Shown in pieces: positions 1 through 7,719 of a stretch of 64,000 nt of DNA. Made by a program: the position numbers and the translations under genes. The notes beneath the pieces were generated by a model. It did no database searches. It saw nothing but the letters and a program-made list of their open reading frames with translations, and was not told where the DNA came from. The first letter of the stretch is position 1; the number at the start of each line of letters is the position of its first letter. The stretch lies in contig JADJDQ010000001.1 in the NCBI GenBank assembly GCA_016702605.1, forward strand, positions 372,001-436,000, given 5' to 3'. Source of the DNA: Candidatus Intricatilinea gracilis. Lineage in GTDB: Bacteria > Pseudomonadota > Gammaproteobacteria > Burkholderiales > Burkholderiaceae_C.

Positions 1-852
1 CAGCAGCCGACCTTCTGCATGGCGGGCGCGCCACAGGCGCCGGCCGATGGGGTGGCGCAGCAACGCGGCCTCGCCGGGCAACATGCGTTCGAGCTGGGCC
101 GAGAAATGGATGCCGGTCAGCTCGCCCGGCGCACCCGGGATACGTGTCTCGATGGCCTTGAGCGGCAGTCGCACCGCCGCCGCGTCGGGCCTGGGCGTCT
201 TGCGCGGTGGCGCCAGTTCACGCGGCAAGCTGCGGCCCAGACGGCGCAGCAGCTCGGCCAGCACCGGCAGATCGGCCAGCAACTCGGCGGCGCGGCGTGC
301 GGCCTGCCATTCACGGCTGCGCAGCTGGCCGCGTATCTCGTCCCAGTGCAGGTGTTCACCACCGATCAGTTCGCGCAGCAGCGCCATCTCGTGGTCCAGC
401 CCTGCCGTGTCGACGCGCCAGGCCTCGCGGAACTCCGCAGTGGCCTGCGCGATGGCGGCCGGGCGATCCAGCCGCGGCATCAGGTCAGGGATGAGGTCAA
501 GGTGCCACAACACCGTGCGCACTACCTGCTCGGCCAGCGTCGCCACACCTTGCGCCAGGCTGGGCAGGCCCAGCTCGTCGACGATGGCGCGCAGCGGCGC
601 GCACGCCTCACCGTCGCCGAAGTCGATGGTTGCGTCGGGCAGGCGGCCCAGGTCGAGTGCGGCCAACCAGGCGCGTGCATGGTCCAGGCGCTGCTCGCGG
701 CTGCCCACGGCGGCGGTCAATGCCGGCAGCCAGACCGGTCGCGGCAGGGCAGCCAGCCGGTCGTACGGCTGGTCGTAGCGACCTGCGGGTTCGGGCGCCG
801 GGCCGGCGGCTGGATCGACCGGGCTGGCGCTGACGGGGCTGGGTGAACTCAT
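1..852 (-). CDS. ViaA-like VWA-domain protein, partial (C-terminus beyond window)
   Basis: The frame is open from an ATG at 852 to the window edge, giving 284 codons of the N-terminal region. The visible part is helical and ends with a stretch (LPGEAALLRHPIGRRLW) like the segment that precedes the von Willebrand A domain in ViaA and CoxE-type proteins. The VWA domain and its MIDAS motif would lie outside the window. The gene starts 30 bases after the MoxR ATPase stop on the same strand, which is the RavA-ViaA arrangement. In that family the VWA protein works with the AAA+ ATPase as a chaperone-like complex acting on respiratory or membrane proteins. The assignment rests mainly on this pairing. 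Confidence 0.7.
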   Translation of the reverse strand, partial: MSSPSPVSASPVDPAAGPAPEPAGRYDQPYDRLAALPRPVWLPALTAAVGSREQRLDHARAWLAALDLGRLPDATIDFGDGEACAPLRAIVDELGLPSLAQGVATLAEQVVRTVLWHLDLIPDLMPRLDRPAAIAQATAEFREAWRVDTAGLDHEMALLRELIGGEHLHWDEIRGQLRSREWQAARRAAELLADLPVLAELLRRLGRSLPRELAPPRKTPRPDAAAVRLPLKAIETRIPGAPGELTGIHFSAQLERMLPGEAALLRHPIGRRLWRARHAEGRLL

Positions 853-882
853 GGAGGGCTGTGTCGGTCGAACGGGGCGAGG

Positions 883-2430
883 TCAGCCGCCGACGATCTC
901 CGCGTCGACCGCCGCAACCGGCTCTTCTGCCTTCGGGGTCATCGGCGCCGGCACATCACCCGGGTTGGCCTCGTCGACCGGCAGCGCCGCAAACCCTAGC
1001 CGGGTGGCGGTGAGGCGGGCAGAAAAATCCGCCAGCAGCGACAGGGTCGCCTCGATGCGCCCGGTGATGCGCTGGCGTGTGGCCAGCGGCATCCACACCC
1101 GCGGCGCCAGCGTCTGCAGCAGCGCCTGGTGGCGCGCCAGTACTTCGGCCAGCGCGGCGTTGACCTCGTCCTCGATCTGCGCCACCTGGGCCACACGCGC
1201 CTCGATGTGGCAAGCGCCCCAGCGCCGGCGCAGGCTGGCTTCGAGGCGTTCGGACACCATGCGCTGCGCGCCGTGGCTCGATCCACCCGACCCATCGTCG
1301 CCATGGCGCTGGCCGGCGGCGTTGCTGGTCGTCATGCCGATGGCCTTGGCCAGCGCCATCTTGCCGGCGGCGTCGTCGCCTTCTGCGCTGGGCGCGCGTT
1401 CTTCGAGGCTCAACTGCTGCTCGAAGGCCTCGACAGCGCGCTGCAGCCAGGGCGCGGCCTGGGGCGGCGCGGCCAGGGCTTCGTCGACGAACCAGGCGTC
1501 GAGCACCGCCACGTCGTCCGGCCGCGGGCTGGCCACATAGGGCGTGAGCCAGAGGTCGTAGATGTCGAGCGCGGCGCGGCCTTCACTCGCCGCCGCCGTG
1601 CGCGCCAACGCCACGAACTGGCGCCAGCGCCGGTCGGACAGCGGCGCGTTGCGTCTGGCCAGCCAGGCGCGCAGCGCCACACAACCGGCGACGAAATCCT
1701 CACCCAGTGCCACGCCCGGCGCGGCAGCGGCCAGGGCCAGGCGCTGGGCATTGGTGATCACGCCAGGCGGCGCCGTGACGGGCGCCGCTGGATGCAGCGG
1801 CTCGGCGCCGTCGATCACATGGCCCACTTCGTCGGCCTGCGGGCGTTCGTCCTGCAACGCCAGCAGCGCGCCGAACGAGGCGTCGCCCACCGGCGCCACC
1901 GGCACCCGCACCAGGAAGCGGTCGTAGAACGCGTGTAACGCCTCGTCGCTCGGCACCTCGTTGCTGGCGGCGACGACGGCCACCAGCGGTGTACTGATAC
2001 GTTCGGTGCCGTTGTCGAACTCGCGTTCGTTGAGCAGCGTGAGCAAGGCATTCAGGATGGCCGAGTTGGCCTTGAACACCTCGTCGAGAAACGCGATGCC
2101 CGCGGTGGGCAAGAAGCCGTCGATCAGGCGCTCGTAGCGATCGTGCTCGAGCGCCTTGAGCGACAGCGGGCCGAACAGTTCCTCGGGCGTCGAGAAGCGC
2201 GTGAGCAGGCGCTCGAAGTAACGCGCCCCGTCGAACACCCGGTGCAGGCGTCGCGCCAGCGCACTCTTGGCCGTGCCGGGCGGGCCGATCAGCAACACAT
2301 GTTCACCGGCCAGTGCGGCCAGCAGCGACAGGCGCACGGCGCTGTCGCGCTCGATCAGCCCGGCACCGAGGCCGGCTAGGGTGATGGCGATCTGATCGGG
2401 ACCGGGTAGCGAGTCGGTGGTCGTCGGCAT
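883..2430 (-). CDS. MoxR-family AAA+ ATPase, RavA-like
   Basis: A 515-residue AAA+ ATPase. Walker A is GPPGTAKS at residues 49-56 and Walker B is LDEVFK at about 115-120, followed by a sensor-1 region, as in the RavA branch of MoxR ATPases. The C-terminal half is mostly helical, with an Ala/Glu-rich linker. A TTG lies 24 bases upstream in frame, but the ATG at 2430 gives the usual short N-terminus before the ATPase core. No clear ribosome site is visible for either start. It probably forms a hexamer with the VWA protein encoded just downstream. RavA length is about 500 residues, so the gene looks complete. Confidence 0.85.
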   Translation of the reverse strand: MPTTTDSLPGPDQIAITLAGLGAGLIERDSAVRLSLLAALAGEHVLLIGPPGTAKSALARRLHRVFDGARYFERLLTRFSTPEELFGPLSLKALEHDRYERLIDGFLPTAGIAFLDEVFKANSAILNALLTLLNEREFDNGTERISTPLVAVVAASNEVPSDEALHAFYDRFLVRVPVAPVGDASFGALLALQDERPQADEVGHVIDGAEPLHPAAPVTAPPGVITNAQRLALAAAAPGVALGEDFVAGCVALRAWLARRNAPLSDRRWRQFVALARTAAASEGRAALDIYDLWLTPYVASPRPDDVAVLDAWFVDEALAAPPQAAPWLQRAVEAFEQQLSLEERAPSAEGDDAAGKMALAKAIGMTTSNAAGQRHGDDGSGGSSHGAQRMVSERLEASLRRRWGACHIEARVAQVAQIEDEVNAALAEVLARHQALLQTLAPRVWMPLATRQRITGRIEATLSLLADFSARLTATRLGFAALPVDEANPGDVPAPMTPKAEEPVAAVDAEIVGG

Positions 2431-2509
2431 GGTGGGGCGGAGCTGGCGCAACAAATATTAGGCAACGATAACAAGGTTCAGCGGGCAAACCTGCACCGAG
2501 TTGGGCCGA

Positions 2510-2968
2510 TCAGACGTGCAGCCTCATGAGGCCGAGCACCGGCACGATGACCTGGCCTGCGTTGACCGCGATGCCGACGAGGTGCAGACGCCGGAAGCCG
2601 TGTTTGTCGAAACTTTCCTGCGGCTGGCCCAGCAGGCGCAGGCGATCCATTCGGCCGAGCAGCCAGCGGCGCACCAGGGCGTCACAGCCCGCCAGGGCCA
2701 GCAAGCGGGCAACGCTGTCCCAGTAGCTGGCATAGGCGTTCACCAGGGCGCCGACCAGGGCCAGCGCGATCACGGCGACATAGGTCACGTTGAACAGGCC
2801 ACGCACGAATCGAGCGTCGGACGGCGAGTTGTGCTTGAGCACGAGCAGCCCGACGGCGCCCATGACCGAAATGCCCATCCAGAACAGCAGCGGTATCGTC
2901 GACAGCAACACAAGATTCTTTGTAAACAAGGACAAGCTCCATCCAGTGGCTCTGGACCGATGATGCAT
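2510..2968 (-). CDS. small membrane protein, unknown function
   Basis: This 152-residue protein is not a family I recognise. Two hydrophobic segments, near residues 20-42 and 55-78, suggest a two-helix membrane protein, followed by a basic cytoplasmic tail rich in Arg and Leu. The start is uncertain: the ATG at 2968 is the first sensible one, but a TTG at 2929 (starting with LFTKN) has a GGAG about seven bases upstream and would give 139 residues beginning just before the first helix. It lies upstream of the MoxR gene on the same strand, 79 bases away, so co-transcription is possible. Confidence 0.6.
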   Translation of the reverse strand: MHHRSRATGWSLSLFTKNLVLLSTIPLLFWMGISVMGAVGLLVLKHNSPSDARFVRGLFNVTYVAVIALALVGALVNAYASYWDSVARLLALAGCDALVRRWLLGRMDRLRLLGQPQESFDKHGFRRLHLVGIAVNAGQVIVPVLGLMRLHV

Positions 2969-3239
2969 GAGGGCTCGCTGCGGGCACAAGGACAGGCACA
3001 TCCATCTCGGTGAATCCGGCGGGCACCAGCGCCAAGTTGTTCGGGCTGCCATGCGGCCGGGTGGGTGCGGCAGCACGAGACCCCCCGCGGCCCTTGGCGC
3101 GCCGACCAAGCCTGGGCCGGCATGGGTGTCACCGACAGCCCGCGACCAGCTTTTCCGGCCGATGATCGGCGACCGCCGCGGCCCGCGCGGTGAGCGCCGC
3201 CCGAGCACTCGGTACCCCACCCACTTGCAGCCGATCACC

Positions 3240-4535
3240 ATGTCAAACCAGACCACCTACCTCGCCAAACGTTGCCTGGCCGAAGACGCCGTGCGCCTGG
3301 TGTGCGACGGCGACTTCATCATCGTGCCCACCGGCGTGGGTGAGCCGCCGACGCTGCTGACCGCGCTGTCGACCCGGCGGCGCGAACTGCACGGCGTGTC
3401 GGTCGCGCAGATCCTGGCGCTGCGCAAATACGACTACATCGACCAGGCGACGGCCGAGCATGTGCGCCCGGTCGCCTTCTTCTACGGCGGCGCCACGCGC
3501 CCGGGCGGTCAGGCGGGCTGGATCGACTACATCCCCAACGCGTTCAGCGAGATCCCCTCGATGATCGAGCGCGGCCAGGTGAAGTCCGACGTGGTCTTCA
3601 GCATGGCGTCACCCATGGACGCCGACGGCAACTTCTCGATCAGCCTGGGCACCGACTACACCCTGGGCGCGGTGGCCAAGGCGCGCGCCGTGGTGCTGGA
3701 GGTGAACCCCCACGTGCCGATGGCGCGTGGCAACTGCAAGGTGCACATCTCGCAGGTGGCTGCGCTGGTGGAAAGCGCCGAGCCTGTGCTCGAGGTGGGT
3801 CTGCCCAAGATCGGCGCGGTACAGCAGGCCATCGGCAAATACGTGGCCGAGCTGATCGACGACGGCGCCACGCTGCAGATCGGCTACGGCGGCATACCCG
3901 ATGCGGTGGTGATGCAACTCACCGGCAAACACGACCTGGGTGTACACACCGAGATGATCGGCGACGGCATCCTCACCCTGGTCGAGGCCGGCGTGGTCAC
4001 CAACAAGCGCAAGAACTACCTGCCGGGCAAGATGGTCGCCACCTTCGCGCTGGGCTCGGGCAAGCTCTACCAGTACATGCACGACAACCCGGCGCTCGAG
4101 ATGCACCCGGTCGACTTCACCAACGACCCGGCGCTGGCGGGGCTGAACGACAACCTGGTGGCCATCAACGCCACCATGCAGATCGACCTGCTCGGCCAAT
4201 GTGGCTCCGAGACCCTCGGCACCCTGCCCTGGTCGGGCACCGGCGGCCAGGCCGACTTCGTGCGCGCCGCCAACCGCTCGCGCGGCGGCAAGGCCTTCAT
4301 CGTGCTGCCCGCCACCGCCAAGGACGACGCCATCTCGCGCATCGTGCCCACACTCACGCCCGGCACGCATGTGACGACCAGCAAGAACGACATCAACTAC
4401 GTCGTCACCGAGTTCGGCGTGGCGCAGCTGCGCGGCAAATCGGCCAAACAGCGCGCGCAGGCGCTGATCGGCATCGCCCACCCGGACTTCCGCGCCGAAC
4501 TCACCGAGCAGGCGCGGCGCATGCATCTGCTGTGA
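3240..4535 (+). CDS. acetyl-CoA hydrolase/transferase family protein (class I CoA-transferase)
   Basis: A 431-residue protein of the acetyl-CoA hydrolase / 4-hydroxybutyrate CoA-transferase family. The region GYGGIPDAV near residues 218-226 and the motif HTEM with Glu238 match the catalytic glutamate that forms the acyl-CoA anhydride and thioester intermediates in this family. Length agrees with single-subunit members (about 430 residues). The ATG at 3240 directly precedes the conserved N-terminus, although no clear Shine-Dalgarno is visible. It would move CoA between short-chain acids. The acid used cannot be deduced from sequence. It lies 51 bases before a methyltransferase on the same strand with no obvious functional link. 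Confidence 0.85.
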   Translation: MSNQTTYLAKRCLAEDAVRLVCDGDFIIVPTGVGEPPTLLTALSTRRRELHGVSVAQILALRKYDYIDQATAEHVRPVAFFYGGATRPGGQAGWIDYIPNAFSEIPSMIERGQVKSDVVFSMASPMDADGNFSISLGTDYTLGAVAKARAVVLEVNPHVPMARGNCKVHISQVAALVESAEPVLEVGLPKIGAVQQAIGKYVAELIDDGATLQIGYGGIPDAVVMQLTGKHDLGVHTEMIGDGILTLVEAGVVTNKRKNYLPGKMVATFALGSGKLYQYMHDNPALEMHPVDFTNDPALAGLNDNLVAINATMQIDLLGQCGSETLGTLPWSGTGGQADFVRAANRSRGGKAFIVLPATAKDDAISRIVPTLTPGTHVTTSKNDINYVVTEFGVAQLRGKSAKQRAQALIGIAHPDFRAELTEQARRMHLL

Positions 4536-4586
4536 CGGCCGGGCGCTTGGCGGTATCGTCCGGACTCCTCACCGTCAGATGCCGCC

Positions 4587-5492
4587 ATGTCCTCGCCCAC
4601 CTCACCTGCCAGCGCCGACGCGACCGAGATCGCCGCCCACTACAGCACCGATACGACGCAGCAGCCGCTGCTGGACCGCTTGCTCGCGGCGCTGGCGGGC
4701 GACGGCGTCGACCCGCAACGCCCGACCATCGCCACGCTGGCGCCCTACGACCAGTTCCACGGCCGGGGTCTGGACGCCACGCGCGACATGGCCGACCAGT
4801 TGGCCGCGCACATCCGCGCCGGGCACCACCTGCTCGACATCGGCTGCGGCATCGGCGGACCGGCACGCTACTTTGCGCAGCGCTTCGGCTGCCGCGTCAC
4901 CGGCATCGATCTCACGCCTGAGTTCTGCGCGGTGGCGCGCGCGCTTGGTGAGCTCGTCCAAGGCACGCTGGCCGCGAACGGCGACGTCGCGTTGCCCGAG
5001 GTGACCTTCGAACTCGGCAACGCCCTGGCCATGCCGTTTGCCGGCGCCAGCTTCGACGGCGCGTATTCGATGAACGTGTCGATGAACATCGCCGACAAGG
5101 CCGCCTTCTACCGCGATATCCACCGCGTGCTCAGGCCCGGCGGCTGGCTGATGCTTTCCGAGATTGCACGCGGCCATGCCGACGCGGCGCCGCCCGATTT
5201 CCCGACGCCCTGGGCGAGCACGGCCACGGGCAGTTTCCTGGCGACTGCCGACGAGACCCGCGACGGCCTTGTCCAGGCCGGCTTCGAGGTGGTCGAACTG
5301 CGCAGCACCCGCGCCCAGGCGCTGGAGTTCGCCGCCTTGTCGCGCGCCGCGGTGGCGCGCGGCGAGTTGCCGCCCCATCGCTCGGTGAGGCTGGTGCACG
5401 GCGACATCGGTCCGCTGGCCACGACCAATTCGGCGCGGGCGCTGGCCGATGGACGGATCGAGCCGATCGAGGTATTCGCCAGGCGCGGTTGA
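4587..5492 (+). CDS. class I SAM-dependent methyltransferase
   Basis: A 301-residue methyltransferase with motif I LLDIGCGIGG at about residues 82-91 and an acidic motif II GIDLTPEF shortly after, both SAM-binding. The overall layout (ARYFAQRFGCRVTGID, then LRPGGWLMLSE) resembles the sarcosine/dimethylglycine and sterol-type small-molecule methyltransferases of the Methyltransf_11 group. The substrate is not predictable. The gene follows the CoA-transferase by 51 bases and is followed by an unknown protein gene 74 bases downstream on the same strand. Confidence 0.8.
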   Translation: MSSPTSPASADATEIAAHYSTDTTQQPLLDRLLAALAGDGVDPQRPTIATLAPYDQFHGRGLDATRDMADQLAAHIRAGHHLLDIGCGIGGPARYFAQRFGCRVTGIDLTPEFCAVARALGELVQGTLAANGDVALPEVTFELGNALAMPFAGASFDGAYSMNVSMNIADKAAFYRDIHRVLRPGGWLMLSEIARGHADAAPPDFPTPWASTATGSFLATADETRDGLVQAGFEVVELRSTRAQALEFAALSRAAVARGELPPHRSVRLVHGDIGPLATTNSARALADGRIEPIEVFARRG

Positions 5493-5566
5493 TCCGCGCG
5501 AGCAACACGAGGTCACGCGAGCTGACCCAGAATCCGGCACCTCGACCCGCAGCGTGAAGGCCACCC

Positions 5567-6607
5567 ATGACTGCCCCAGCACTCACCCATCACGAGATCC
5601 TCGGTCTGGTCGAGCCGTTCACGCGTCGCGGGCGCCATGTGGATCTGGCGGCGAGTGACCGGGTGGCGCGCAAGCTGGCGTTCAAGCCGATCGACCATGT
5701 GTCGGCGCACGATGCAGGCGGCACGATGCTGACGCGCGAGGTGCTGCTGCTCGAGAGTTACGGCACGGGCACCTTCAAGCTCACGCGCACCCTGTCGCGA
5801 GCCGACGGGCTGCAGGCCACGGTGACGACCTTGGGCCAGGCCCCGGCCGAGATGCTGGCGCGCATCGAGGCGGTGGCGCCCGAGCGGCACTTTCGCTGCG
5901 GGCCGGGTTACGAGATCACCCGCAGCTACGAGTTCGACTCGGGCGCCGACGGCTCACGCGCCGACCGTGCCGCCGGCCCGCAGTTGCGGCTGGCCAATGG
6001 CCTGGTGCGGCTGGACGGCCTGACGCTGACGATGCGGGTGCCGGCGGTGAAGGGCATCGCGGCTGACATTGCGCTGGACGCCGTGCCGGGCGAGGTGCTC
6101 GACATCCCCGAGGACCTGCTCGCCGTGCAGGGCTGGTACTGGGCGCGCCTGATGAACGACGTTACGGGCTGGAAGACCAGGCTGCGCCTGCGCGGCAAGC
6201 CGGTGCAGCGCAGCGCCCAGGCCGAGGCAGCACTCGACCAGGTCGCGCGCCATCTGGTGCAGACGCTGGGTGAGGCGCCGGCCTGCTTTCATGAGCGCTG
6301 GTTGGCGGCGCGCTGGGGCGTGGTGCTGCGCCGGCTGATCCCCACACTCACGGCCATCGGGCTGATCGTCGGGGTGCTCGTCTTGCCGAGCCTGCCCTTC
6401 GGCCAGGCCTCGGGGCTGTTCCTGGCGCTGCACTATGTGCCGATCGCCCTGCTGGCAGCAAGCTTCATGCTGCAGGAGTTGCCACGATTCGAGCTGCCGC
6501 CGCTGCCGCGGCGTTCGTCGGCGGCCGGTTGGCGACGGCCGGTGCAGGCTTCATCGGCGCCAGCAGCTCAGCAGGGCATCAGCCCCACTGCACACACCGC
6601 ATGCTGA
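5567..6607 (+). CDS. conserved protein of unknown function with C-terminal membrane hairpin
   Basis: A 346-residue protein that I do not recognise as a named family. The first 260 residues look soluble. Near residues 262-310 there are two hydrophobic segments separated by a short loop (PTLTAIGLIVGVLVLP and FLALHYVPIALLAASFML), so the protein is probably anchored with a cytoplasmic N-terminal domain. The ATG at 5567 is the first start of the frame. The 3' end overlaps the convergent dioxygenase gene by 29 bases. Confidence 0.7.
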   Translation: MTAPALTHHEILGLVEPFTRRGRHVDLAASDRVARKLAFKPIDHVSAHDAGGTMLTREVLLLESYGTGTFKLTRTLSRADGLQATVTTLGQAPAEMLARIEAVAPERHFRCGPGYEITRSYEFDSGADGSRADRAAGPQLRLANGLVRLDGLTLTMRVPAVKGIAADIALDAVPGEVLDIPEDLLAVQGWYWARLMNDVTGWKTRLRLRGKPVQRSAQAEAALDQVARHLVQTLGEAPACFHERWLAARWGVVLRRLIPTLTAIGLIVGVLVLPSLPFGQASGLFLALHYVPIALLAASFMLQELPRFELPPLPRRSSAAGWRRPVQASSAPAAQQGISPTAHTAC

Positions 6608-7511
6608 GGGTGCCGGCCTGGAACCCTTCGAACACATGGCGTGCGCGCTCACCCGCCTGCGCCGCACCCATGGCGTAGAGCAGCGGAAAGTAGTGGTCTG
6701 GAAACGGCACGGCGCGTAGTGCCTCGGCGCTGAGGCTGGTGTAGTCGATCAAGGCACGGGTGTCACCCGCGTCGATGGCCTGTTTGCTGCGCTGGTCGAA
6801 CTCGTCGGCCCAGGGTGTCAGGCCGCGCGGCGAGGCGGGCACACCCCGCAGGGTGTCGCGCAGGTTGTGCACGACGTTGCCGCTGCCCAGGATCAGCACC
6901 CCCTCGTCGCGCAGCGCAGCCAGGGCGCGGCCCATGCCGAGGTGATAACCGCCGGCACGGGTGATGTCGATCGAGAGCTGGAACACCGGCACGTCGGCCG
7001 CCGGGTAGAGGTGATGCAGCACCGTCCAGGCGCCGTGGTCCAGCCCACGCTCGTCCGACAGCCCCACACGTTGCGGCACCAGCGAAGCAGCTGCACGCCG
7101 CGCCACCGCCGGCGCCCCCGGCGCGGGGTACTGCATGGCATGCAGCCGGGGCGGGAAGCCGCCGAAGTCGTGCATCGTCTCGGGTTGTTCGGCGACGGAG
7201 ACCCGCACCTCGCGCTGCGTCAGCCAATGCGCCGACACCACCAGGATCGCGCGTGGCACACCAATGTCGCGGCCCCATTGCTGCAGCGCGCGGGTGTAGT
7301 CGTTGCTCTCGATCGCATTCATCGGGCTGCCGTGGCCGATGAAGATCGCGGGCGCACGCCCGGCCAGTTGTCGACGGCTTTCACCCGTCGCAGCCGCGGC
7401 CACACGGCAGGCGCCGAACAAGCTGGCGGCCACACCGAGGCCGGAGCCGGCCAGCACGATGCGCCGGCGGGTGGAAGACGGGGCGTGGCCGAGGCGGCTG
7501 GAGTGAGTCAT
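6579..7511 (-). CDS. LigB-family extradiol dioxygenase (DODA/YgiD-like) with Tat-type signal
   Basis: A 310-residue member of the class III extradiol dioxygenases, closest in motifs to YgiD/4,5-DOPA dioxygenase. The sequences FIGHGSPMNAIE, VSAHW, LDHGAWTVLHHLYP and GSGNVVHNL carry the family's metal-binding and catalytic histidines. YgiD-type proteins are about 260 residues and cytosolic. This one has about 45 extra N-terminal residues with TRRRIVLAG, a hydrophobic stretch and an Ala-rich end, which looks like a twin-arginine signal. An in-frame ATG at 7550 would lengthen the N-terminus by 13 residues; 7511 places the arginines at a usual position. It would open a catechol-type ring, substrate unknown. 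Confidence 0.82.
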   Translation of the reverse strand: MTHSSRLGHAPSSTRRRIVLAGSGLGVAASLFGACRVAAAATGESRRQLAGRAPAIFIGHGSPMNAIESNDYTRALQQWGRDIGVPRAILVVSAHWLTQREVRVSVAEQPETMHDFGGFPPRLHAMQYPAPGAPAVARRAAASLVPQRVGLSDERGLDHGAWTVLHHLYPAADVPVFQLSIDITRAGGYHLGMGRALAALRDEGVLILGSGNVVHNLRDTLRGVPASPRGLTPWADEFDQRSKQAIDAGDTRALIDYTSLSAEALRAVPFPDHYFPLLYAMGAAQAGERARHVFEGFQAGTLSMRCVQWG

Positions 7512-7719
7512 GGGACAGGTGGGGTGCGGCAGCGGAGGGTGCCCCAGCATTTAACATGATGAACGCCCCGTCTGCAGGGGCGGGCCGTGTGGCCCCGCGG
7601 CCCGCTGGCGCAGCCCGGCGTCGTGGTCCACGGCACCCGGGACCGCGCATGTTTGCGCCATGGTCCCGCCCCGAACCCACCCGCAGCACCACCAAGCGAG
7701 ACACCGAGCCCGACCCGCC

